A stretch of DNA of 64,000 bases. Origin: an uncultured Candidatus Melainabacteria bacterium. Its GTDB lineage: Bacteria; Cyanobacteriota; Vampirovibrionia; Gastranaerophilales; Gastranaerophilaceae. Positions 34,351 through 42,375 of this stretch are shown here, one piece after another. Positions within the stretch are counted from its first letter, which is position 1, and the number at the start of each line of letters is the position of its first letter. Under the pieces are notes generated by a model. That model saw only the letters and a list, made by a program, of their open reading frames with translations, had not been told where the DNA came from and searched no databases. Where the stretch lies: the NCBI GenBank assembly GCA_947364235.1, contig CANARY010000006.1, positions 62,001-126,000 of the forward strand, in the 5' to 3' direction. A program made the translations under genes and the position numbers.

Positions 34351-34959
34351 TTACATTGATAGACAAGTTAATGCTTTTCTAAGTATTTCTTCTGAACTTG
34401 AGCTGTCTTCAATTGCTGGAAGAATTTTAGAAAGTGCATCTTCTATTTCTTTTTCTTCATATCCAAGCGAAAGCAGAACAGCCTGAGTATCATCAACCGC
34501 TTGAGATTTCGGAAGTTTTGCAGAAGATTTTGGAAGCTCAGTTTTCATAAGTTTGTCTTTGAGCTCAAGAATAATCTTTTGTGCAAGCTTAGGACCGACT
34601 CCTTTTGCACGTGTAAGTTCTTTAAAATTACCGTCAATAACAAGCGAAATCAAATCACAAGCATCAAATTCGTTCAAAAGCGCAATTGCCATCTTAGCCC
34701 CAACTCCAGATACTGAGATTAAAATTTGAAAAATATCGCGTGTTTCCTTGTTTAAAAAACCATAAAGAGACATCAAGTCTTCACGATGAGAAAGCAAAGC
34801 ATATATTTTTTGAACAGCTTCTTCATCAACATTAACCCCCTGAAAATCGCTTTCTGAGACTTCAAGAAGATAACCAGCTCCTGAAACTTCGACTGTAACA
34901 AAACAGCCTTTTGAAGTTTTTCTTTTATCCGTAATAAAACCTTTGAAATAATCAAACAT
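34351..34959 (-). CDS. ruvA: Holliday junction branch migration protein RuvA
   Basis: 202 aa from the ATG behind GGGAGC. An N-terminal OB fold (MFDYFKGFITDKRKT) is followed by two helix-hairpin-helix motifs (VSGVGAKMAIALL, AKGVGPKLAQKII) and the C-terminal RuvB-binding domain (AVLLSLGYEEKEIEDAL). It tetramerises on Holliday junctions and recruits RuvB. A longer reading that runs back into tRNA-Ser is not real. Alone here; ruvB is elsewhere. Confidence 0.96.
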   Translation of the reverse strand: MFDYFKGFITDKRKTSKGCFVTVEVSGAGYLLEVSESDFQGVNVDEEAVQKIYALLSHREDLMSLYGFLNKETRDIFQILISVSGVGAKMAIALLNEFDACDLISLVIDGNFKELTRAKGVGPKLAQKIILELKDKLMKTELPKSSAKLPKSQAVDDTQAVLLSLGYEEKEIEDALSKILPAIEDSSSSEEILRKALTCLSM

Positions 34960-34973
34960 GCCAGCTCCCTTAC

Positions 34974-34998
34974 TAAAAAAAGCCCGAAAAGGGCTTTT
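34974..34998 (-). terminator. Terminator of tRNA-Ser
   Basis: 8-bp stem AAAAGCCC/GGGCTTTT with T-run on the minus strand, between tRNA-Ser and ruvA. Confidence 0.85.
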
Positions 34999-35001
34999 AA
35001 A

Positions 35002-35091
35002 TGGAGGAGGAGGTGGGATTCGAACCCACGGTACGCTCGCACGTACGACGGTTTTCAAGACCGCTCCAATCAACCGCTCTGGCACTCCTCC
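35002..35091 (-). tRNA. tRNA-Ser (UGA)
   Basis: 90 nt with encoded CCA, anticodon TGA (in TCTTGAAAA), and a long variable arm typical of serine tRNAs. The acceptor stem is GGAGGAG/CTCCTCC and the T-arm is GTGGG/CCCAC. The discriminator base reads U instead of the usual G. Confidence 0.96.
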
Positions 35092-35170
35092 TTGTTTTAA
35101 GAAAGAACCTGTTCACAGCAAAACCATAAACCGGCACCGTCTCCAAAGTTATTCAATTGGTAACAAAACT

Positions 35171-35199
35171 ATATTACACAAAACAAAATTTTTTGTAAA
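35171..35199 (-). promoter_or_regulatory. Promoter of tRNA-Ser
   Basis: -35 TTTACA (35199-35194), 17-bp spacer, -10 TAATAT (35176-35171), about 80 bp upstream of the tRNA. Confidence 0.6.
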
Positions 35200-35301
35200 G
35201 GGGGAGGAAGAAAGAAATATTTTTTTGTACAAATTTCCATCTGGTTAAGATTTCTAAATACTGAAGAACTTGCTCTTGAGCTGGTAATTATAAATGTAAC
35301 G

Positions 35302-35341
35302 AATTACGCCCATAACATATTATAAAAAATGTTATGGGCGT
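35302..35341. terminator. 15-bp perfect hairpin at the end of the SDR gene
   Basis: TTACGCCCATAACAT (35302-35316) pairs with 35327-35341, 10-nt loop. The following T's are weak on both strands, so it may act as a terminator or an RNA stabiliser. Confidence 0.6.
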
Positions 35342-35363
35342 AATATTTATGATACTTTCAGCT

Positions 35364-36098
35364 TCATTCCGGCTGACCGCTATGTACATCCAACCCGCCA
35401 GTCACAGGCAGATTCACGCCATTACAGTAACTTGCATCATCCGAAGCAAGGAAATAAATTGCTTTAGCAACTTCTTCTGGCTCAGCAATCCTTTTTAAAG
35501 GATTTAATCGCGAATGTTCAGGAATATGTTCAGGATTGATAAACGGAGTATCGACCGCAGACGGGCAAACACTGTTTACTCTTATACCATATTTTGCATA
35601 ATCCAGAGCCATTGCCCGAGTAAGGTTTACAACAGCACCTTTTGCAGCATTGTAAACCGGCATCCCATAATCACCAGCTATACCAGAAATTGAAGCAGTA
35701 TTAACAATAGTCCCGCCTCCGCCTTCTATTAAGTCTGGTATAAAATATTTTGAAGTTAAAAATATTGATTTTACATCATTAACCATTACATCATCAAAAT
35801 CTTTTTCTGAAGTTTCATGAAGAAGCCCGTGTTTTATAATTCCTGCATTATTTACAATACAATCTATGCCGTCTAACTCTTCTTTTACTTTTGAGTGAAG
35901 ATGTTTTACGTCTTTATCTTTGCTGACATCTGTTTTTAAAAAGTAAACATTCTCGCCATAATATTCTTCCAAAACTCCTAACACATCTGGATTTTCTTTC
36001 TTATCAGCAATAAAAACAACATGTCCATGTTCCAGAAATATCTGCGCAGAAGCAAGTCCAATACCGGAAATACCGCCTGTTATTAACACTCTTTGCAT
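35364..36098 (-). CDS. SDR-family NAD(P)-dependent oxidoreductase
   Basis: 244 aa classical short-chain dehydrogenase. TGGISGIG (7-14), NNAG, catalytic Ser in TASISG, and Y-x3-K in YNAAKGA. The C-terminus VNLPVTGGLDV is typical. Substrate not readable; the family includes 3-oxoacyl and sugar/alcohol dehydrogenases. It follows the possible TIM-barrel gene by 17 bp, so both likely act on one substrate. Confidence 0.88.
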   Translation of the reverse strand: MQRVLITGGISGIGLASAQIFLEHGHVVFIADKKENPDVLGVLEEYYGENVYFLKTDVSKDKDVKHLHSKVKEELDGIDCIVNNAGIIKHGLLHETSEKDFDDVMVNDVKSIFLTSKYFIPDLIEGGGGTIVNTASISGIAGDYGMPVYNAAKGAVVNLTRAMALDYAKYGIRVNSVCPSAVDTPFINPEHIPEHSRLNPLKRIAEPEEVAKAIYFLASDDASYCNGVNLPVTGGLDVHSGQPE

Positions 36099-36115
36099 AA
36101 ACTTTCTCCTTTATT

Positions 36116-37426
36116 TTATAAATTCATAGCGTATGAAAACAGTTCTCCTGCTTTCGCATTATAAGCTCTGCCGTCATCTTTAGTAAACAAATTTTCCCAG
36201 TGGCTTAACGGAGTACCGTCAGCAGAATACGAAGGATTTGTCATCATTAAATGGTGCGTATTCGTGTCATATCTTAATGGAAATAAATCTTCCATCTGCA
36301 TAAAACTCGGCAGCTTATCACTTGGATATTCATATCCAAAAAGTATCGTATTTATACGGTTTAATCTATCTTCATAGCTTCTGCCGCCTTCGTCATTGTC
36401 ATTTGAAACTTCAACTCCTGGAGCATAATTACGATTGTATTTAAGCTTCTCAGACCAGCACCTTACTTTATCATAATTATCTGGAGGAACAAACGCTGTA
36501 CCGGTAGTCAAACCTAAATTTTCGTATCTGGCAAAATCTCCCGTACTTTTTTCTCCTGCAAAACTTACAGAAGTACATCCTGAGCGGCTTCTTATCTCAT
36601 GCAGGATATATTGCATCTGAGCATATTCAGGCAGAGCTCCGACTCCTGCATAGTTTTCCATATCATAGCCTCCGATATGTTTTGCAGAATCAATAAACAC
36701 AGCTTCGAAACCTGTTTTTATCAGACGAACATGCTCTTGTATAAACATTTCCTGGTGTTCAGCATTGTCCCACCTGAAAATTTCGTCATTAGAATCAGCT
36801 CTGGCAACTTTTATCTGGTCAGCAGAAATAACTGTTCTAAATCCGGTTTTCAGTCCGTGCAAATGCGCTAAATCATTAAACGCACGAAACTGTTCTTCAG
36901 CTGTCATATCAATATCATAATCTATAATATTGCCGCTGTAACCAGCATTTAGTTTAATCCCGTAAATCGAATTTTCTTCAAAAGGACCTTTATTATATCC
37001 ATCTCCGTAAATATTTGGAAAAATTTGGGATAAAATTATACAGTTTGCCCAGCTTTTTGCAGACGGAGGTATAGCAGGAAGCAGCTTTATTGAGCTTAAA
37101 ATTCCGTTCTTTGTTCTATCTCCGTACATTTCAGCAATAGCTCTATTATTTATCTCGATATAATTTGCAATTCTCCCCCATTTATCATCATATTTAGGAG
37201 TTTCAATTACATCTGGAAAAGTTTCGTAAAACTCTCCGCTTTCATTAATAGTCACAAGTGACTCTACTGCCTGTTTAACACTTCTTGAGAGAAGTTCTAC
37301 CGGTAAAATATTTGTTATCCATTTTTTGTTTCCAGCAGAAATCATTCTCTCCCTGCTCCAATCGTCAGGCATAAGTCTTATATCTTCGTTTAAATTTTCT
37401 AATAGTTTATTAACATAATTTGTCAT
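36116..37426 (-). CDS. Uncharacterised protein, possible TIM-barrel glycosidase-like
   Basis: 436 aa, no signal peptide. The region ~190-330 has alternating strand/helix signals: FNDLAHLHGLKTGFRTVISAD (split: AHLHGLKTGFRTV, ISAD), TGFEAVFIDSAKHIGGYD, then SVSFAGEK. This recalls the later strands of an alpha-amylase-like barrel, where D in FIDSAKH and E in AGEK could be catalytic. I do not recognise the family; this is a structural guess. Same transcript as the SDR gene. Confidence 0.5.
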   Translation of the reverse strand: MTNYVNKLLENLNEDIRLMPDDWSRERMISAGNKKWITNILPVELLSRSVKQAVESLVTINESGEFYETFPDVIETPKYDDKWGRIANYIEINNRAIAEMYGDRTKNGILSSIKLLPAIPPSAKSWANCIILSQIFPNIYGDGYNKGPFEENSIYGIKLNAGYSGNIIDYDIDMTAEEQFRAFNDLAHLHGLKTGFRTVISADQIKVARADSNDEIFRWDNAEHQEMFIQEHVRLIKTGFEAVFIDSAKHIGGYDMENYAGVGALPEYAQMQYILHEIRSRSGCTSVSFAGEKSTGDFARYENLGLTTGTAFVPPDNYDKVRCWSEKLKYNRNYAPGVEVSNDNDEGGRSYEDRLNRINTILFGYEYPSDKLPSFMQMEDLFPLRYDTNTHHLMMTNPSYSADGTPLSHWENLFTKDDGRAYNAKAGELFSYAMNL

Positions 37427-37473
37427 ACCCGAAGTTTAACAAATTTTTTCTAACCGGACATTAAACAAAAGTA

Positions 37474-37498
37474 TAAAAAAAGAGGGGCAAGCCCCTCT
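37474..37498 (-). terminator. Terminator of the dxs-like gene
   Basis: 8-bp stem AGAGGGGC/GCCCCTCT with a 2-nt loop and seven T's on the minus strand. Confidence 0.85.
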
Positions 37499-37514
37499 CC
37501 TTTACCCCTGCTAT

Positions 37515-39275
37515 TTACCTAAGAATTTTTGCTATGTCTTCTACAATCAGCTCAGGTGTTAAATGATACCTTTGATAAAGTTCCTCTACAGAAACGCGGT
37601 CCGTAAACTCTTTATCCGCTCCAAAGTTCAAAACTTTCATATCAGAAGCTCCGTAAAAAGCCGAAATCTTTTCTCCAAATCCACCTTCTAAAGCGCCGTC
37701 TTCTAAAGTAATAACAAGCTTATGATTTGTTTTTAACTCATTAAGAAGCTCTTTATCAATCCCTGTTATAAACTTAGGATTAATCAAAGTAGCATCAACA
37801 TTAAGCTTTTCTTTAAGTAAATCCTTAACCTTAACTCCCAGATAGAAGAAATTACCAAGCCCCAGAATAGCAGCTTCAGAACCTTTCTCAACTACCTGAT
37901 ATTTGTTAAGCTTAGAATAATCAGTTGTATCTTTCACTCCAGTGCTGACAACATTCATAAATGGAACTCTAATAACAACAGATTTATCATTTTGAGCTGC
38001 TGCCCAATCAAGCATTGCAATATATTCTTCCTTATTCACCGGCGAAAGATAAACTAAATTAGGAATATTTGCTATCAAAGGAATATCATATTTAGAAAGG
38101 TGTGTTGCATCCATGCCTGTAATCCCGCCCCAATGGATAAGTATCACAGCCGGATTATTGTTTAAAGCTAAATCCTGAGAAAGCTGGTCATAAGTTCTCT
38201 GAATAAACGAGCTCATGACAGAAAGAAAAGGTTTTGCACCGCGCTTAGCAAGTCCTGACGCAAACGCAACAGCATGTTCTTCAGCAATCCCCACATCAAC
38301 ATAGTTTTTACCCATTTTTGCACGAAAATCTTTCGTAAATCCGCTTACGCCGGGAGTTGCAGGAGTAATCGCCACCACAGATTTATCTTTACTATACTTA
38401 TCCAAAATAAAATCTGCTGTTATACTTTCATAAGTCTCGCAAGGTTTAGAAACATTTCCATCCAATGCCCCTGGTAAAATCCAGTGATAAGACTCTTTAT
38501 CCGTTTCAGCTTCTGCCAAACCTTTGCCTTTTTGCGTACACAAATGAACAAGCACAGGATGGTCAGCATCTTTCACTTTTTCAAAAGCAGAAATCAAGCT
38601 CTCAAAATCGTGTCCGTCTTCAATAATATAATAATCAAATCCAAGAGCTTTAAACATATTATGCTCAGCCTGACCGCGAGTTTTTCTAAGCTGAGTCAAT
38701 TGATTGCAAATACCGCCTTGATTTTCTGCAATAGACATATTATTATCATTGACAATAATTATAATATTACTTCCAAGAACTGCTGCATTATTTAATCCTT
38801 CAAGAGCTTCACCCCCTGTTAAAGAGCCGTCACCTATTATCGCAACAATATTTTCTTTACCGCCCTTTACATCTCTGCCCTTTGCCAGCCCAGTTGCAAG
38901 GCTTATCGAAGTTGAAGTGTGGCCGATTTTGAATAAATCATGCCCGCTTTCTTCAGGCGCAGTATAACCTGTATACTTATAATATTTATCAGTATCCGTA
39001 AAACTTTCTTTCCTGCCTGTTAAAATCTTATGCGGATAACATTGATGTGAAACATCAAAAACAAATTTATCTTCAGGAGAATTAAAAACATAATGAAGCG
39101 CAATTGTTGCTTCAACCATACCCATATTCGGACCAAAATGTCCTCCTGTAGTATTAACTTTTTTCTTTATAAGCTCTCTAATTTCTGAAGATAAAAGCTT
39201 CATTTCTTCTATACTTAAAGATTTTACATCCTCCGGAGAGTTAACTTTATCCAGAATCGTAAGTGTTTGTTCCAT
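37515..39275 (-). CDS. dxs: 1-Deoxy-D-xylulose-5-phosphate synthase-like, divergent
   Basis: 586 aa, about 35 shorter than usual. It has TGGHFGPNMGMVE, FDVSHQCYPHKILTGR, the ThDP motif GDGSLTGGEALEGLNNA-NIIIIVNDN, and YDQLSQDLAL. Dxs condenses pyruvate and glyceraldehyde-3-phosphate in isoprenoid and thiamine synthesis. The usual DGPTHQGAFD segment reads GMDATHLSKYD here. It may therefore be a true but divergent Dxs or a paralogous ThDP enzyme. Its own promoter and terminator isolate it. Confidence 0.8.
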   Translation of the reverse strand: MEQTLTILDKVNSPEDVKSLSIEEMKLLSSEIRELIKKKVNTTGGHFGPNMGMVEATIALHYVFNSPEDKFVFDVSHQCYPHKILTGRKESFTDTDKYYKYTGYTAPEESGHDLFKIGHTSTSISLATGLAKGRDVKGGKENIVAIIGDGSLTGGEALEGLNNAAVLGSNIIIIVNDNNMSIAENQGGICNQLTQLRKTRGQAEHNMFKALGFDYYIIEDGHDFESLISAFEKVKDADHPVLVHLCTQKGKGLAEAETDKESYHWILPGALDGNVSKPCETYESITADFILDKYSKDKSVVAITPATPGVSGFTKDFRAKMGKNYVDVGIAEEHAVAFASGLAKRGAKPFLSVMSSFIQRTYDQLSQDLALNNNPAVILIHWGGITGMDATHLSKYDIPLIANIPNLVYLSPVNKEEYIAMLDWAAAQNDKSVVIRVPFMNVVSTGVKDTTDYSKLNKYQVVEKGSEAAILGLGNFFYLGVKVKDLLKEKLNVDATLINPKFITGIDKELLNELKTNHKLVITLEDGALEGGFGEKISAFYGASDMKVLNFGADKEFTDRVSVEELYQRYHLTPELIVEDIAKILR

Positions 39276-39304
39276 TTTATTTGCTCCTTTCTTAATAATA
39301 CAAT

Positions 39305-39333
39305 ATTACAACTTGAGACCTGCTCTCAGTCAA
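39305..39333 (-). promoter_or_regulatory. Promoter of the dxs-like gene with overlapping palindrome
   Basis: -35 TTGACT (39333-39328), 17 bp, -10 TGTAAT (39310-39305). The spacer contains GAGA/TCTC within a larger CTTGA...TCAAG dyad (39312-39334), a likely operator. Confidence 0.6.
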
Positions 39334-39437
39334 GAGGGAAATTATATTTGATTTAGCACTATCAGCCCGGTCACCCAACAGAGGAATGCATTTGTTTACA
39401 GTATGAGTTCTAATAAAGAAAACGAAAGGAGACTTAT

Positions 39438-39743
39438 ATGTTTTACAATGTACTAAAAGCAAAAGATATCGTTGATCTTGACGGCGGTAAATTTGACAGA
39501 CAGGTTTTAATGGAAAAAGACGACAGTGCATTAAGCATTATCGCAATTAAAAAAGATGAAATGATTGATACTCATACTTCTATTTGTGATGCAGCTGTTT
39601 ACGTTCTTGAAGGAGAAATAGAAATTCATTTCGATGCTGAAAAGTTTAAAATCGAAAAAGGTGAAATTCTTATGTTCAAAAAAGATAAAGAACATACTGT
39701 AAGAGCTCTCAAGGACAGCAAATTCTTACTCATCAAAATATAA
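39438..39743 (+). CDS. Cupin-domain protein
   Basis: 101 aa single cupin. HTSICDAAVYVLEGEIEIHF and GEILMFKKDKEHTVRAL form the two cupin motifs, with metal-binding His/Glu positions partly kept. AAAGGAG precedes the ATG. Ligand unknown; such small cupins often bind metals or sugars or act as sensors. Monocistronic with its own terminator. Confidence 0.85.
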   Translation: MFYNVLKAKDIVDLDGGKFDRQVLMEKDDSALSIIAIKKDEMIDTHTSICDAAVYVLEGEIEIHFDAEKFKIEKGEILMFKKDKEHTVRALKDSKFLLIKI

Positions 39744-39748
39744 TTTCC

Positions 39749-39773
39749 AAGGCGCGGACTTTGTCCGCGCCTT
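39749..39773 (+). terminator. Terminator of the cupin gene
   Basis: 11-bp perfect stem AAGGCGCGGAC/GTCCGCGCCTT, 3-nt loop. Confidence 0.8.
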
Positions 39774-39897
39774 AATTAATAAGAACTAATTCTAAAGAAC
39801 TAATTTGTTACAAAACTTAACAATCGTTAAAAAAGTCTTTAGGCGCTATTTTGAGCGATTTTAGAGGTTATTTTTTACAAAAACATTTTAAAAATTA

Positions 39898-39926
39898 TTG
39901 ATTATCTGTTATGTTATTGGTATAAA
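39898..39926 (+). promoter_or_regulatory. Promoter of the alpha-glucan phosphorylase-like gene
   Basis: -35 TTGATT (39898-39903), 17 bp, -10 TATAAA (39921-39926). A TTTGTTACAAAAC motif lies ~90 bp upstream (39804-39816). Confidence 0.65.
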
Positions 39927-39979
39927 TTTGCATGGACGATTAGTCCTTTAGTAGTACACAAAAGAAAAGGTTTAAAATT

Positions 39980-41674
39980 ATGACATTACCAAACGTAGCT
40001 TATTTCTCTATGGAAATAGCAATGGATCAATCACTTAGCACATACTCAGGTGGTTTAGGATTTTTAGCAGGTTCACACATGTTGTCAGCAGGTTACTTGC
40101 AAATGCCAATGGTAGGTGTAACTATGTTATGGTCATACGGCTATTATGACCAGAGAATAGACCATTCAGGCAATGTTGAAGTAGCATATATCAGAAAATA
40201 TTATGATTATCTTGTTGACACTGGTATCACAGTTGAAGTTGATACTTTTGGCGAAAAAGTTAAGGTTAAAGCATTCCGTGTAGATCCTGAATTATTCGGA
40301 ACTTGCCCTGTATATTTATTAACAACAGATATTGAAGGCAACAGCGACTGGGCTAAGAGTATTTCTCACAAGCTTTATGATGGCAATGAAAGAATCAGAA
40401 TTGCTCAAGAAACTGTACTTGGTATTGCAGGTATCAGAGTTCTTCAAGCTGCTGGTTACAATTTTGATGTTGTTCACATGAACGAAGGCCACGCACTTCC
40501 AGCTGCATTTGAACTTCTTAGACAATATAACGGCAACCTTGATGAAGTTAGAAGAAAAACTGTATTCACAACTCACACACCTGTTGCTGCAGGTAATGAA
40601 GTTCACTGGGTTGACACATTATTAGAAGGCGGATTCTTTGCAGGAGCTTCAAGAGAAAGAGCTATTCAATTAGGCGGAGAAAACTTCTCTCTTACAGTAG
40701 CTGCTTTGAGAATGTCAAGAATTGCAAACGCAGTTTCTCAGCTTCACGGTCTTGTTGCAAACAAAATGTGGGAATGGGTTGAAGACAGATGCCCTATTAG
40801 AGCTATTACAAACGCTGTTAACCTTCATTACTGGCAAGATAAGAGAGTTGCTAACGCTCAAAACAATCCTGAAGAATTGTTAAATGTTAAGCGTGAAATG
40901 AAATCAGAACTCTTCAAATATATTGCAAATGTAGCAGGTAAAAGATTTAACCCTGATGTCTTAACAATCACATGGGCAAGAAGATTTGCTGATTACAAAC
41001 GTGCTTGGTTAATTCTTATGGATAAAGATAGAATCGGTAAATTATTAGAAGAAGACAAAGTTCAAATCATTTTTGCTGGTAAATTCCATCCAGATGATGT
41101 TATGGGTAAAGAAATGTTCAACAAGCTTCTTAACCGTTCACACACATTGAAAAATGTTGTTGTTCTTCCTGGATACGAATTACAGCTTTCTGGAATGCTA
41201 AAACGCGGTTCAGACATTTGGTTAAATACTCCGCTTCGTCCATTTGAAGCTTCAGGTACATCAGGTATGTCTGCTAACATGAACGGTGCTCTTCACTTAT
41301 CAATCTTTGACGGTTGGACTGTTGAAGGTACATTCAATGGAATAAACGGTTACACTGTTGAATACCCTGGATTAGACGATGATATGCCTTGGGAAGAAAG
41401 ACATTGGCAAGACCACAGATGTGTAATGGACATCATCGAAAACCAAATCATTCCAACTTATTATAACAATAAGGCAGAATGGGCGAGATTGATGAGACAA
41501 GCAATCAGAACTTCAGAAGCTTACTTCAACTCTGACAGAATGGTTGTTGAATATTACAACCGCTTGTACGCTCCAATCGCTCACGATGATTGCTCAGCAG
41601 GAGAAAAGAAGAAAGAATTAAATATTTCTGAAACTCCTACATTTGATGCTTGGACTTATTCAAATATCAAGTAA
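39980..41674 (+). CDS. glgP: Alpha-glucan phosphorylase-family protein (GT35) lacking the PLP lysine
   Basis: 564 aa, matching the short bacterial alpha-glucan phosphorylases. It opens with AYFSMEIAMDQSLSTYSGGL and has the family loop NAVSQLHGLVANKMW. Near the end, PFEASGTSGMSANMNGAL aligns with the signature in which lysine binds pyridoxal phosphate (GTSGMK); here that residue is Ser431. Without it, normal phosphorolysis of glycogen or maltodextrin is doubtful. Otherwise the chain is intact, with GC3 slightly raised and its own strong promoter and terminator, suggesting good expression. Confidence 0.85.
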   Translation: MTLPNVAYFSMEIAMDQSLSTYSGGLGFLAGSHMLSAGYLQMPMVGVTMLWSYGYYDQRIDHSGNVEVAYIRKYYDYLVDTGITVEVDTFGEKVKVKAFRVDPELFGTCPVYLLTTDIEGNSDWAKSISHKLYDGNERIRIAQETVLGIAGIRVLQAAGYNFDVVHMNEGHALPAAFELLRQYNGNLDEVRRKTVFTTHTPVAAGNEVHWVDTLLEGGFFAGASRERAIQLGGENFSLTVAALRMSRIANAVSQLHGLVANKMWEWVEDRCPIRAITNAVNLHYWQDKRVANAQNNPEELLNVKREMKSELFKYIANVAGKRFNPDVLTITWARRFADYKRAWLILMDKDRIGKLLEEDKVQIIFAGKFHPDDVMGKEMFNKLLNRSHTLKNVVVLPGYELQLSGMLKRGSDIWLNTPLRPFEASGTSGMSANMNGALHLSIFDGWTVEGTFNGINGYTVEYPGLDDDMPWEERHWQDHRCVMDIIENQIIPTYYNNKAEWARLMRQAIRTSEAYFNSDRMVVEYYNRLYAPIAHDDCSAGEKKKELNISETPTFDAWTYSNIK

Positions 41675-41682
41675 TAAAGATA

Positions 41683-41724
41683 AAAAAAAAAGGCGCCGGA
41701 TTAAAAATCCGGCGCCTTTTTTTA
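41683..41724. terminator. Strong bidirectional terminator
   Basis: A-run, GGCGCCGGATT/AATCCGGCGCC stem and T-run, between the phosphorylase-like gene and the converging Hsp20-like gene. Confidence 0.92.
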
Positions 41725-42249
41725 TTAATCTTGATAAGGTATTGTTACTATGTATTTATTTCCTTTTCTTTCTTTTGTCATTTTATCTGCGTTTAGTTTT
41801 TCGTCAAGATAATATGACTGAGAGAAACTTGTAATATCTTCTCTATTACGTTCTTTTCTTTCAACTTCTCCGGAAACTGTAACAACATTATCTTCAAGTT
41901 TTACATTAACATTTTTTTCGTTTCCGCCAATTGGTTTTAAATCAACGATAACCTTGTATTCTCCAGGTTCTTTTACAAGGTTTACAAGCATTGGAGCGAG
42001 CTTAGGTTCAAATGGATTTTCGCCAAAACGTTCATCTAAACGCATTAAGCTTCTTTCTTCTCTCTGCATCATTTTTTCCATTTTTCTCATTTGATAAACA
42101 GGATCCATCATTCGATTAAATCTGATATCAGAAACTACATAAAATGCAAGAAATGCACCGATAAGAGTTGCAAGAATAATTCCGAGCGTTCTAAGCCAGT
42201 GCTCGCCTCTGTGTTCATAACGGTATTCTCTGTTTTCGTCTTCTATCAT
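41725..42249 (-). CDS. Membrane-anchored Hsp20/alpha-crystallin-like protein
   Basis: 174 aa from the ATG behind AAGGAG. One transmembrane helix (~19-38, LGIILATLIGAFLAFYVV) follows a charged cytoplasmic end. After a Met/Arg-rich linker, residues ~90-170 form an alpha-crystallin-like sheet (YKVIVDLKPIGGNEKNVNVKLEDN, then VTVSGEVERKER and YIVTIP). Small heat-shock proteins are normally soluble, so the anchor is unusual and suggests chaperoning at the membrane or in the periplasm. The I-x-I/V tail motif is absent. Confidence 0.7.
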   Translation of the reverse strand: MIEDENREYRYEHRGEHWLRTLGIILATLIGAFLAFYVVSDIRFNRMMDPVYQMRKMEKMMQREERSLMRLDERFGENPFEPKLAPMLVNLVKEPGEYKVIVDLKPIGGNEKNVNVKLEDNVVTVSGEVERKERNREDITSFSQSYYLDEKLNADKMTKERKGNKYIVTIPYQD

Positions 42250-42375
42250 AAAAAACTCCTTTCTTCTCTTCAATTTATTTACCTTATTTTAATAATCAGA
42301 ACAATTAGACAGTCAGGTAAATCAGACTATACGCAAAGTTTATTTTCCTGTATAATAATCTCAAGAGAGGTGTTT

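Noticed and set aside
34960-35085. Longer RuvA start reaching back through tRNA-Ser
   Set aside because: The extra residues are translated tRNA and terminator; the ATG at 34959 has a ribosome site and matches RuvA length.
39276-39437. TPP riboswitch upstream of the dxs-like gene
   Set aside because: A CTGAGA-like string is present, but the partner thi-box elements are missing; a promoter with dyad explains it.
42091-42375. N-terminal extension of the M16 peptidase
   Set aside because: It overlaps the divergent Hsp20-like gene and promoter region; the ATG at 42376 has GAGAGG and family-like length.
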